From an uncultured Prevotella sp. (GTDB lineage Bacteria; Bacteroidota; Bacteroidia; Bacteroidales; Bacteroidaceae): a DNA stretch of 44,536 nucleotides. Numbering within the stretch: the stretch's first letter is position 1; the number at the start of each line of letters is the position of its first letter. Positions 33,124 through 39,876 of the stretch are shown piece after piece. A model generated the notes under the pieces. It was not told the DNA's origin. It saw only the letters and a list, made by a program, of their open reading frames with translations, and made no database searches. Where the stretch lies: contig UQHJ01000015.1 in assembly GCA_900540885.1 (NCBI GenBank), positions 1 through 44,536 on the forward strand, in the 5' to 3' direction. The position numbers and the translations under genes are program-made.

Positions 33124-33276
33124 TTAACGCCATCCCCCACCCCTTAAAAAAACATGCCCCCCATGTGAATGGGAGCGCCATTGGTGATGAGGGCAGGCTT
33201 CTTTTGCTCTGTTTTGGTACGTTTTCGGTCGTTTTCTGTACGTTTTTCGGCCATTTCTGTACGTTCTTTCGGTCAT
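33124..33276 (-). CDS. Possible small basic protein coupled to HNH
   Basis: A 50-residue open frame, MTERTYRNGRKTYRKRPKTYQ..., overlapping the HNH stop (TGATG). It is made of a DNA repeat with the motif GTACGTTTTCGG in several variants (33210-33270) and ends in a Gly/His-rich tail. The coupling favours translation, but the repetitive DNA may instead be the packaging site. 33030-33123 has no other feature. Confidence 0.3.
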   Translation of the reverse strand: MTERTYRNGRKTYRKRPKTYQNRAKEACPHHQWRSHSHGGHVFLRGGGWR

Positions 33277-33614
33277 CACTCGTCGCCAAAGAAGCGTTTG
33301 TTAACGCTTTCGGCCTGTCGTGCCTTGCGCTCGGCATTTGCCTTACGGCCAGAGCGGCCTAACTCTGTGTGCGTCAGCACGTGGCAGTCGTGGCAGAGGG
33401 CGCGGAGGTTGTGCGCATCAAACATGAGCCGCTCCTTCTCCCTCGCGGTCGTACCCTCTTCGACTGGGCGCACGTGATGCACCTCAGTAGCAGCCGTTGT
33501 GCGGCCCTCAGCCTCACAACGTTGGCACAGAGGGTGAGCCGTGAGCACCATGCGCCTTAGTTCCAACCAGTGGCGCGTGTGTATCATTCGCTTGTAGTCT
33601 TTGTCTTTAGCCAT
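33276..33614 (-). CDS. HNH endonuclease
   Basis: A 112-residue protein with two Cys pairs (CQRCEAEG, CHDCH) that bind zinc and the HNH core TEVHHVRP...HNLRALCHDCH. HNH proteins beside terS/terL are known to assist cos cleavage in HK97-like phages, so this suggests a cos-type packaging strategy. Confidence 0.9.
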   Translation of the reverse strand: MAKDKDYKRMIHTRHWLELRRMVLTAHPLCQRCEAEGRTTAATEVHHVRPVEEGTTAREKERLMFDAHNLRALCHDCHVLTHTELGRSGRKANAERKARQAESVNKRFFGDE

Positions 33615-33628
33615 AGTCTTACGAAATA

Positions 33629-33901
33629 TTATTCAATCCTCCTACGGTGGTGGCGCACGATAGGCGTTGTGTTAGAAGGAGTGCGCATAGAGGTAGCCAT
33701 GCGCTCAAAGGTGGCCGCGATGTAGTCCTCATCATCGTCAGTGGCGGAAGTAGCCTCAGCCTCAGCCACCATACGCGCATATACACGCAAAAGTACGACG
33801 CACATCTCGCACGTCGTACTAAAGCGATAAGTCTTGCGTATGCGCTCCAGCTCTCGATATAGCTCGGGCGGCACGCTGAGGTTGATTCGTCGTCGCTTCA
33901 C
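33629..33901 (-). CDS. Ribbon-helix-helix-like small protein
   Basis: A 90-residue protein. MKRRRINLSVPPELYRELERIRKTYRFSTTCEMCVVLLRVYARM has the strand-helix-helix pattern of RHH DNA-binding proteins. The C-terminus is acidic then basic. It may regulate the packaging or late genes. Family not certain. Confidence 0.6.
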   Translation of the reverse strand: MKRRRINLSVPPELYRELERIRKTYRFSTTCEMCVVLLRVYARMVAEAEATSATDDDEDYIAATFERMATSMRTPSNTTPIVRHHRRRIE

Positions 33902-33918
33902 TGTGTTCTTTTTAAATA

Positions 33919-34044
33919 TGCAAATGCTGAGTCAATGTGCAAATGTGCGAATGTGCAAATGTGAGAATGATTGAATGATGCTTTAATTACTCAGCGTACA
34001 AAGGCGACCATTCGCACATTTGCACATTCGCACATTAGCACATT
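33919..34044. repeat. Hairpin repeat A4 (7-mer arms)
   Basis: Arms of AATGTGCAAATGTGCG units and the complement; centre ATTGAATGATGCTTTAATTAC, then CAGCGTACAAAGGCGACCA. It is the rightmost of the nine hairpin repeats. Confidence 0.85.
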
Positions 34045-34096
34045 AACTCTGGACCAGTACTAAGATACAAATAAATTGTGTCATTATCAAGTGCCT

Positions 34097-34423
34097 TTAC
34101 AACTTCAATTGTCGTTTAATCTCCTCCTCGTTATGATGCGTGATAGCTTCATAGCGACGGCCGTCGTCATAACCCTCGGCACGGCCCTTCTCGTAACCGT
34201 CGCGGTAGCCTTCTTTGTGGCCGCGATCACGGCCTCTTGTGTATCCTTGTTCACGACCAATCGTGTAGCCTTCTTTCCAACGCGATTGACGAAGGCGCGC
34301 CACTTCGTCGGCCATTGCCTCTTCGGCTCGATAGAAGCCGAACTTATACGTGAGCCATAGCACGACATATACGGACGTGGCGTAAAAAAGAAATGTCAGT
34401 ACGTCTTTTAACATGGGTATCAT
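34097..34423 (-). CDS. Membrane-anchored protein with Gly-X3 repeats
   Basis: A 108-residue protein with an N-terminal membrane segment (VLTFLFYATSVYVVLWLTY). From residue about 50, Gly recurs every fourth position (EGYTIGREQGYTRGRDRGHK, continuing to GYDDGRRY), about ten times. This is the deca-GX3 pattern known from Yae1-like proteins and some membrane-linked proteins. Function unknown. It lies at the boundary of early and late genes. Confidence 0.65.
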   Translation of the reverse strand: MIPMLKDVLTFLFYATSVYVVLWLTYKFGFYRAEEAMADEVARLRQSRWKEGYTIGREQGYTRGRDRGHKEGYRDGYEKGRAEGYDDGRRYEAITHHNEEEIKRQLKL

Positions 34424-34426
34424 CGT

Positions 34427-34642
34427 TTATTGTTCTTTATTCAATTCGTCTAAAAGATTTTGAGCGCAAGCCTTCGCCCACCAAAGTTTCTTCTCGGAAG
34501 CCTTACTTGCTGAGAACTTCCTAATGGTCAGCCAGCCTAACAATACTTGGCCTTGTACTGCATAATCCTTTGTGAGTGTGGTCTCGGACTCTTTAATTCT
34601 GAATGCAGTCATTTCGAGCACTTTTTTTTCTTTTGTAGCCAT
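34427..34642 (-). CDS. Hypothetical protein (71 aa)
   Basis: MATKEKKVLEMTAFRIKESETTLTKDYAVQGQVLLGWLTIRKFSASKASEKKLWWAKACAQ; a small, probably alpha/beta protein. It lies 3 bp from the next gene on the same strand. No family recognised. Confidence 0.6.
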   Translation of the reverse strand: MATKEKKVLEMTAFRIKESETTLTKDYAVQGQVLLGWLTIRKFSASKASEKKLWWAKACAQNLLDELNKEQ

Positions 34643-34655
34643 AGTGAGTTACATC

Positions 34656-34856
34656 TTATTGTAAGTATTTTAATTGTTGTATGTCCTCATTGCTTAGTGC
34701 GTTGGGCGAGAGTCTTAGAATCTTGTCTAAGTGAGCGCGCACGCAGCGAGGGTAGCGCAGCCGCCCGTCAGGACGACGGCTGAGCCAAATGATGCGCGCG
34801 CCCGCCTCTGCTTCCTCGGGGCGCGCAAAGAATGGATTAAATGTTGCTCCTTTCAT
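34656..34856 (-). CDS. Hypothetical protein (66 aa)
   Basis: MKGATFNPFFARPEEAEAGARIIWLSRRPDGRLRYPRCVRAHLDKILRLSPNALSNEDIQQL. The start at 34856 overlaps the upstream gene by 20 bp. The C-terminus is helical. No family recognised; part of the early gene string. Confidence 0.55.
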   Translation of the reverse strand: MKGATFNPFFARPEEAEAGARIIWLSRRPDGRLRYPRCVRAHLDKILRLSPNALSNEDIQQLKYLQ

Positions 34857-35118
34857 AGTCCTGCCATTCATCTTCATAGTATAGCCATTTATCTTTAAAG
34901 TCAGCCATTACTCGGTCGTTGTAAGCCTTGTCCTTCCCATTGTATAGGGTGAAAGTGCTTATATACCCTATAAAGGGGATTAACTCAATGCGAATAGCAT
35001 CACACCTACCGCTAAAGCAAACATCGACGATGCTTGCACGTGTGTTGAATTGCATCGTCTGTGTCTCACGTAGGTAGTTTAGGATGTCGGCCTTCGTTGT
35101 CTTCTCAATCGGTGTCAT
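34837..35118 (-). CDS. Hypothetical protein (93 aa)
   Basis: MTPIEKTTKADILNYLRETQTMQFNTRASIVDVCFSGRCDAIRIELIPFIGYIS; a helical start then strands, ending in a Trp/Asp/Tyr-rich tail. Overlaps the upstream gene by 4 bp. No family recognised. Confidence 0.6.
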   Translation of the reverse strand: MTPIEKTTKADILNYLRETQTMQFNTRASIVDVCFSGRCDAIRIELIPFIGYISTFTLYNGKDKAYNDRVMADFKDKWLYYEDEWQDYERSNI

Positions 35119-35528
35119 TTTATCACGCTTTGAAGTTGTTCGTAGATGTGGCGGTCGCTCTTCATGCGCAGCAGCGCACGTCGCACCTTGTCACGATACT
35201 CATCGTTGTCGCCTGTGCGATCGGCTATGAGCAACACTATATCGGCATAGTAGTCGCTACACTCGCAAGCATCGTCGGCACACTCAATGCCGTAAAGCTC
35301 CTGTGCAAAGCTATCCCATGCGCGACGCGCACGGTGGGTAGCTTCGAGGGCATACTTTAGGCGCTGCTTCAATCCGTGCTTCATGCCGAAGCCTAATCGC
35401 TCAACACGCGTCTCAGCGTTGAGCATAAGCGTACTCGTCACATCGCCCATGAGGTAAGCCACGTTGGTAAGAATGCGCGTGGCCTCAGGTATCTGTTCAC
35501 GGGGTACGAGTTCTTCTTTCTGTTTCAT
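35115..35528 (-). CDS. Hypothetical helical protein (137 aa)
   Basis: MKQKEELVPREQIPEATRILTNVAYLMGDVTSTLMLNAETRVERLGFGMKHGLKQRLKYAL, all-helical, with a central CADDACECSDYY patch. Coupled with the next gene. Position in the early region suggests a replication or host take-over role, but no family is recognised. Confidence 0.65.
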   Translation of the reverse strand: MKQKEELVPREQIPEATRILTNVAYLMGDVTSTLMLNAETRVERLGFGMKHGLKQRLKYALEATHRARRAWDSFAQELYGIECADDACECSDYYADIVLLIADRTGDNDEYRDKVRRALLRMKSDRHIYEQLQSVIK

Positions 35529-35565
35529 AGTGTGTAAGAGTTATAGATTGTTGTGTGAAAGTGCT

Positions 35566-36117
35566 TCATCGGAAACACGAGAATTTAAAGCCATACTCCT
35601 TGGCTCTGCGCTCAGTGGATAGACTGCGCTGCGTCTCTGGCGCGAAGTACCAGAGCATGGAGCAGATATTATCGTAAGGAATGTAGCCAAGTAGGCGCAA
35701 CGCCCTGCGTATGTTCTTTTTCTTCTTGCTATGCGCAGGAGCGAAGTAGAAGTTATAGCGCGGCTTCTCGCCACTCATGATGCGGAGTTCGTCCGTGCGT
35801 CGTTGACGACAGATGCGTCGCCCTCGCTCTTGAAAGCGCTCTTGATAGAGTTCGGGGTTTGCCTTCTTATCTATCACGTAGTAGGCGCGAGCGTGGAGCA
35901 TAGCGTGTCGCAGCGTCTCACGCTTGTAAGTAGGGTCTTTCTTCACTTCATAGGAGTTGGCCAACTTATACACCATATCAATTCCACACCCCAACTCGTG
36001 GGCTATGTCCTTAGCGGGCGTAATGGGGAAGCGAGCTCTAAACATTTGCTCGCCTTCGGGGGTAAGGCGGTACGTTCGCCTGCTGCCCTCAATGTAAATG
36101 TACTTCGGGTTGTACAT
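35566..36117 (-). CDS. Predicted helix-turn-helix protein (183 aa)
   Basis: The N-terminal part holds a winged/AraC-like helix-turn-helix, RARFPITPAKDIAHELGCGIDMVYKLANSYEVKKD, and the following part is rich in Arg/Lys and Tyr (QERGRRICRQRRTDELRIMSGEKPRYNFYFAP). It probably binds DNA, as a regulator or a recombination-type protein. It starts opposite a plus-strand gene at 36216, with the promoters of both in the 100-bp gap. Confidence 0.65.
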   Translation of the reverse strand: MYNPKYIYIEGSRRTYRLTPEGEQMFRARFPITPAKDIAHELGCGIDMVYKLANSYEVKKDPTYKRETLRHAMLHARAYYVIDKKANPELYQERFQERGRRICRQRRTDELRIMSGEKPRYNFYFAPAHSKKKKNIRRALRLLGYIPYDNICSMLWYFAPETQRSLSTERRAKEYGFKFSCFR

Positions 36118-36188
36118 GGTTTTGCGTATGTTGTAAATGTTTGTTTATTTTTGTTGCGTTTTCGCTTGTGCAATAAATATTCTTTTAT

Positions 36189-36196
36189 TATCTTTG
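36189..36196 (+). promoter_or_regulatory. -7 box of the small gene at 36216
   Basis: TATCTTTG is an exact -7 match, with TTGTG about 30 bp upstream. It lies 20 bp before the GTG start. Confidence 0.65.
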
Positions 36197-36215
36197 CATC
36201 GTCTTCAAAAGACAC

Positions 36216-36392
36216 GTGGACACCAATGATAACAGTCTAAAGGACTGGGAGGATATTCTAAACAAGTTTAGATACCTCTTCCGAAACGAAAAGTCTTTAA
36301 TCCAATCAGGTAGGCTTACAGAATCGGAATTCCTTGAAGATTTTCTCTTCGCAGTTTTAGAAGCTTGCGAAAAGATGTCTGAAATGGAATGA
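36216..36392 (+). CDS. Small acidic protein with GTG start (58 aa)
   Basis: Reads (M)DTNDNSLKDWEDILNKFRYLF...LTESEFLEDFLFAVLEACEKMSEME. It is amphipathic helical. The only in-frame start after the promoter is GTG at 36216. A hairpin with a T tail at 36401-36448 follows. It is one of few rightward genes in the early region, so it may be a lysogen gene. No family recognised. Confidence 0.5.
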   Translation: MDTNDNSLKDWEDILNKFRYLFRNEKSLIQSGRLTESEFLEDFLFAVLEACEKMSEME

Positions 36393-36400
36393 AAGTAATG

Positions 36401-36448
36401 AGGAGGTTTCCGCCTCGCTCCATTAGGGCCGAGCGGAACTTCCTTTTT
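36401..36448 (+). terminator. Terminator or attenuator before the DUF5053 gene
   Basis: AGGAGGTTTCCGCCTCGC pairs imperfectly with GAGCGGAACTTCCT, followed by TTTTT. Confidence 0.55.
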
Positions 36449-36488
36449 ACTCTTTATCTGTTTAGCCAAACCTTTTAAATATTAGCTT

Positions 36489-36902
36489 ATGAAAGACTGC
36501 GTAAAACTCAAACTTGAAGAGAGCTTTGCAGCATCGAACGACAAAGACCCTAATTTGTCTTCTAAACTATTAGAGGAGGCTTTTGCATTAACAAGCAATC
36601 CTGAAGAGGAGCGCGAAGCCGCACTCTATGTGCGTACCATGTTACGCAGAGGACGCAAAAGGAATGATGTCTGCCCCTCAAATATTTTAGGAAACGTAAA
36701 GTCAGCCATTTCGCTCTCTTACATAGCCAAAACCTACTTTGACAAAGGCGCACCGTGGCTCATGCAACGCATTAACGGGAACATGGTGAACGGCAAACCT
36801 GCTGCTTTCACTACGGCCGAACTCATGACCCTTGCCAATGGGTTAGAAGACCTCGGCAAGAGACTATTAAGCGCATCAACTGGTATCCACGAAAGCATTT
36901 AG
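36489..36902 (+). CDS. DUF5053 family protein
   Basis: A 137-residue protein. The C-terminal half is the DUF5053 pattern: ILGNVKSAISLSYIAKTYFDKGAPWLMQRINGNMVNGKPAAFTTAELMTLANGLEDLGKRL, a helix-turn-helix-like domain (SYIAKTYF...WLMQRING). Probably a DNA-binding regulator of Bacteroidota phages. It is read against the replication genes and ends in a perfect terminator. Confidence 0.8.
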   Translation: MKDCVKLKLEESFAASNDKDPNLSSKLLEEAFALTSNPEEEREAALYVRTMLRRGRKRNDVCPSNILGNVKSAISLSYIAKTYFDKGAPWLMQRINGNMVNGKPAAFTTAELMTLANGLEDLGKRLLSASTGIHESI

Positions 36903-36905
36903 CGC

Positions 36906-37142
36906 TTAGTGCTTGGAAGCCTCCACGTCGTTGGAGGCTTTTTTTGTCTCCTTATCGCGCAAGCGGATAAACCCTCTGCGCTCACACTCGCGTAGCAGTT
37001 CGTAATCATCAGACGATACCATGCAGGGCGTTTCGCCATTGATGTTGACGTAACCGCTCGGCATTCGAAACCGCTCACAGATGCGGAGCCGCGTTTCACG
37101 ACGGCAGCGCCAGTATACCAATACGTAGATGAGTTGTGCCAT
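36906..37142 (-). CDS. Hypothetical protein (78 aa)
   Basis: MAQLIYVLVYWRCRRETRLRICERFRMPSGYVNINGETPCMVSSDDYELLRECERRGFIRLR. Similar short proteins with this start occur next to DnaC genes in phages of this phylum, as far as I recall. A DNA- or protein-binding role is possible. It converges with the DUF5053 gene. Confidence 0.6.
   Translation of the reverse strand: MAQLIYVLVYWRCRRETRLRICERFRMPSGYVNINGETPCMVSSDDYELLRECERRGFIRLRDKETKKASNDVEASKH
36917..36946 (+). terminator. Intrinsic terminator of the DUF5053 gene
   Basis: AAGCCTCCA-CGTCGT-TGGAGGCTT stem followed by TTTTT. Confidence 0.9.
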
Positions 37143-37171
37143 AGTGCTTTATACTTTTCGTTCTTTTTGTT

Positions 37172-37849
37172 TTACCTGAAACTTCCGTTTTTGAATACAA
37201 CGACGTGCATCATTTCGTTCATGCGGTCAACCAATCGCACGCCATACCTTTGCCGCAACTCTTGCCCCGTTAGGTTGGTAGTGACAAGGGTGAAGAGGCC
37301 ACGAGCGTAACGCGCCTCAAGTAGCTCGGTGATCGGTTCTATCACATTGCCGTAGTCGACCACTTCGGCAGGCTCTGTGCCTACATCGTCAATGGCCAAC
37401 ACCCCAATGCTCATGAGGCGATCTTTCGTCGTCTTGTAGGTGGCAGCTACGTGGCGAGCCTCAACGAAGCGTACCGTGTCGAGGTCGTATTGCATGAACT
37501 CTGTTGGCAACATACTTCGCGCCCTGAGCCATTCAACGGCATTCTGCAGGGCCAACGCCAAGGTGGTCTTGCCATTGCCCGTTGTGCCACAGAACAACAA
37601 CCCATTTGGTTGCGGCCCAGTAAGGTGATGAGCCACTTCGCCTACGATACGCGTCGTGTCTTCGTCCATTTGCAGCGTGCGCCCTCTGCGCTCCACCTCC
37701 ACCTCGTAGGCAGAGTAGAGCAGGCAATAAGCGTCTTCGACTGCCAGGGGAAGCCTAAAGGCGTGTGCTGTAGTCCGCTGCCGAAGTAGCTGCGACATCA
37801 ACTCCTTTGCGTCGGGCAAGGGAGCTGGCATTGCTATTTTTCGTGCCAT
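37172..37849 (-). CDS. DnaC-like helicase loader ATPase
   Basis: A 225-residue AAA+ protein. Walker A is GTTGNGKTT, Walker B is IGVLAIDDVG, and sensor 1 is TLVTTNLT; the C-terminus has the arginine-finger region YGVRLVDRMNEM. It should load the replicative helicase at the phage origin. The ATG at 37849 is chosen as the first before the domain; it gives a 95-bp out-of-frame overlap with the end of the replication gene upstream. Confidence 0.9.
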   Translation of the reverse strand: MARKIAMPAPLPDAKELMSQLLRQRTTAHAFRLPLAVEDAYCLLYSAYEVEVERRGRTLQMDEDTTRIVGEVAHHLTGPQPNGLLFCGTTGNGKTTLALALQNAVEWLRARSMLPTEFMQYDLDTVRFVEARHVAATYKTTKDRLMSIGVLAIDDVGTEPAEVVDYGNVIEPITELLEARYARGLFTLVTTNLTGQELRQRYGVRLVDRMNEMMHVVVFKNGSFR

Positions 37850-38660
37850 GACAGTTGCGATTTTGTTGTTGTTGAATGCGAAGCCACGAAGTAAAGTGGC
37901 GTTTGAGGTCGGTGAGATCGGTGTGCTGCGCCTTGTCGTTGACGCGACAGTCGAGCGCAAAGGCGTCAAGCCACTCGTGTAGCTCATCGTCGCCCAAGTG
38001 GTAACGCATACGCACCAACTCACACCATGAAGCCTCAGCCCTCAACGATGCTAACAATCCCGTAAACGAGGCTTCAACGTCTTCCGTCGTCGGTGGCGAC
38101 GGTGGCGCTTTTTCTACATCGTCTTTTTCTTTACTTTCCTTTACTTTACTTTGTGTACTTTCTTGCACACTTTTGCGCAGAAATGGTGCTTTCTTGCACA
38201 AGTTTGTACATTTATCGGCTTTTTTACCGAAGATTGATGCGTCTTTAGTCGAACGCTCGACAGTTTCAGTCGAATTTTCGTCTAAAAGGTTGTACGCTTC
38301 TATCGACGCTGCACGCCTACTATCTACACATATCTTTTTATATCGTTCTTGAATACCTCTACTCGTCAGTACACCTTCCTCGTCAAGCATACGCCTATCT
38401 AACAACCCTAACGTAAGGCAGCTCTCTAAGACTTCTTGTATATACACCTCTCCATACCCCGTTTGTTCCGAAATAATGAAGGGCAACTCTTTATCCCACG
38501 TCATGAAATACCCACTCTTGTAAATATAGCATAGCAGGAGAGCATATACTGCGATCGCCTTACCACCGTTACGCCGAATTAACTTGCGTATTTTAATATC
38601 CTGAAAAAAGTCTACTTCAAAAGGGAAGTAATCTAAGCCCGACTTCTTCTGTCGGCTCAT
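37755..38660 (-). CDS. Replication initiator (Lin1244/Lin1753-type, DUF4373)
   Basis: A 301-residue protein. The N-terminus, MSRQKKSGLDYFPFEVDFFQDIKIRKLIRRNGGKAIAVYALLLCYIYKSGYFM, is the winged-helix domain of this family. The middle is Lys/Ser-rich (KVKESKEKDDVEKA), and the C-terminal helix bundle probably contacts DnaC. The ATG at 38660 is the start before the domain. It should bind the phage origin. The C-terminus overlaps the DnaC-like gene. Confidence 0.85.
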   Translation of the reverse strand: MSRQKKSGLDYFPFEVDFFQDIKIRKLIRRNGGKAIAVYALLLCYIYKSGYFMTWDKELPFIISEQTGYGEVYIQEVLESCLTLGLLDRRMLDEEGVLTSRGIQERYKKICVDSRRAASIEAYNLLDENSTETVERSTKDASIFGKKADKCTNLCKKAPFLRKSVQESTQSKVKESKEKDDVEKAPPSPPTTEDVEASFTGLLASLRAEASWCELVRMRYHLGDDELHEWLDAFALDCRVNDKAQHTDLTDLKRHFTSWLRIQQQQNRNCHGTKNSNASSLARRKGVDVAATSAADYSTRL

Positions 38661-38805
38661 AATTCGTGTGGTTTCGTGTAAGGTCAATAAGTAGCACAAC
38701 ACTGCGGCCCTCTTTGTTGCATTCCCCCTCACCACTTATTGGGGTGAGGCGGCCTCCTGTGTCATCGCCCGAGTTCGCATTGCAAGGATAGAAAGAACCA
38801 CTCAT
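38617..38805 (-). CDS. Possible small protein upstream of the replication gene
   Basis: A 62-residue open frame, MSGSFYPCNANSGDDTGGRLTPISGEGECNKEGRSVVLL..., overlapping the replication gene start. Its ATG overlaps the stop of a still shorter frame (MRSPNTKEDDTGGGKTQ). Both contain DDTGG and come from a DNA repeat (CTCCTGTGTCATC and GCATTGCAAG, twice). It may be non-coding repeat. Confidence 0.25.
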   Translation of the reverse strand: MSGSFYPCNANSGDDTGGRLTPISGEGECNKEGRSVVLLIDLTRNHTNYEPTEEVGLRLLPF

Positions 38806-38953
38806 TGCGTCTTTCCCCCTCCTGTGTCATCCTCTTTCGTATTTGGACTGCGCATTGCAAGCTTCACACCTCACTCACTATATGTAAGCAATGGGGAAAC
38901 AACTCACACCGCAGCGTCGTGCTTTAATGGTTGATAGTGTACAAACGGCTTAT
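38661..38953. other. Mostly non-coding gap with two repeat copies
   Basis: It holds the duplicated stretch (CTCCTGTGTCATC...GCATTGCAAG at about 38754-38783 and 38820-38862) and a hairpin CCTCACC...GGTGAGG near 38725-38750. No strong promoter was found. It could contain the replication origin, since it precedes the initiator gene, but there are no clear iterons. Confidence 0.35.
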
Positions 38954-39397
38954 TTACTCATGGTCGCTCAGCACCTCAACGATAGGGGTAAGATTGATGC
39001 CTAACACCTCAAACTCGCTAAAGTCAGAGTCACTCATACACTTGACGAATGTCTCGTAAGCATCAAGCATGTTAGGAGACAGAACCAAGTAATCACGCTT
39101 AACGATGCGCTCTTTGCCTGTCTTCTCGTTGACGAGAAGGCCTTCACAACGTACCTTATAAAACTTGTCGCCATTTAGAGAACTTACCCAAAAGACTGCT
39201 ATGTTGCGCTTCACGCAAGCCTCCACACATACGTCTTCGACACCATTATAAGCACATACTTTTTCAGTTGCACGCGACTCAGCCTCAGCGAAAGTGGCTG
39301 CACGCACTAACCACGTCTCCTTCATGTTGGTCTTCTCTCCTTTTTCGGTCACACCGTCATAGCTGACGCGTACCTCTACCCAAAATCTTTTGTTCAT
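38954..39397 (-). CDS. DUF4494 family protein
   Basis: A 147-residue protein: FWVEVRVSYDGVTEKGEKTNMKETWLVRAATFAEAESRATEKV, then KFYKVRCEGLLVNEKTGKERIVKRDYLVLSPNMLDAYETFVK. This is DUF4494, common in Bacteroidota phages and mobile elements and often near recombination or replication genes; function unknown. Two tRNA-like RNAs lie just upstream on the same strand. Confidence 0.85.
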   Translation of the reverse strand: MNKRFWVEVRVSYDGVTEKGEKTNMKETWLVRAATFAEAESRATEKVCAYNGVEDVCVEACVKRNIAVFWVSSLNGDKFYKVRCEGLLVNEKTGKERIVKRDYLVLSPNMLDAYETFVKCMSDSDFSEFEVLGINLTPIVEVLSDHE

Positions 39398-39430
39398 AAT
39401 TTTCCGTTTTCGTTAATAAAATGGTTGAGT

Positions 39431-39608
39431 GAGGAGTGTGGGAGTCGAACCCACTAATGTGCGATTGTTTCGAAGCTTATCCACTGCATACCCAATAACC
39501 CAAAGCGAACTTCATGCAGCAGACGACGATACCTCTCTTTGCCGCCTATCCGATTAACGGCCTATACTCCTCGTCTTTCCCATTACTATTCTCACGAACC
39601 ATAATGGG
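39431..39608 (-). ncRNA. tRNA-like RNA 1 with upstream hairpin
   Basis: On the minus strand 39572-39431 (142 nt) has acceptor-like ends GAGGAGU and ACUCCUC (7 perfect pairs), a D-arm-like GUUAAUCGGAUAG and a T-arm GUGGG-UUCGACU-CCCAC. The anticodon region is replaced by about 85 nt that include a CUGCAU...AUGCAG stem. A hairpin at 39608-39579 (CCCATTA/TAATGGG) with a GGTTCGTGAGAATAG loop ends 6 nt before the 5' end. No CCA is encoded, as in the host tRNA. Confidence 0.65.
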
Positions 39609-39650
39609 AGCAATCTTAATAATCTAAACTTACCTTATTCACACGAATGC

Positions 39651-39775
39651 AACGCGGTCGGGAGTCGAACCCGACTAACGGCCTAAGCGCCTCAGCCTAT
39701 TAGAGAGCGCGGTCTATCCGATTAACCACCTATCGCGTTATATTGACTATTCTATTCCTCACGAACCGAATAGTC
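39651..39775 (-). ncRNA. tRNA-like RNA 2 with upstream hairpin
   Basis: On the minus strand 39739-39651 (89 nt) has acceptor strands AACGCGA and CCGCGUU (6 of 7 pairs), a D-arm GGUU-AAUCGGAUA-GACC and a T-arm UCGGG-UUCGACU-CCCGA. The middle does not fold into a standard anticodon arm (best stem GCGC/GCGC with a 9-nt loop after a bulge). A hairpin at 39775-39745 (GACTATTC/GAATAGTC) with loop GGTTCGTGAGGAATA ends 5 nt before it, exactly as in RNA 1. 39776-39876 holds no other feature. Confidence 0.65.
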
Positions 39776-39876
39776 CCACTCATTCTATGAAGAAATTAGA
39801 AGCCCATGGTCAGCGCGTGACGGGGCATACAATTAGAACTTTATAAAAAATATGAGTAAAACCATTCCATCACCTT

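Noticed and set aside
33002..33337. Longer open frame over the HNH-terS gap
   Set aside because: It runs through hairpin B4 and overlaps HNH out of frame; composition is low-complexity. Only the short coupled frame at 33124-33276 was kept, with low confidence.
39651..39739. Reading tRNA-like RNA 2 as a normal class II tRNA (for example Leu, anticodon UAA)
   Set aside because: The anticodon stem would have a C-C mismatch and position 33 would be C instead of U; kept as tRNA-like.
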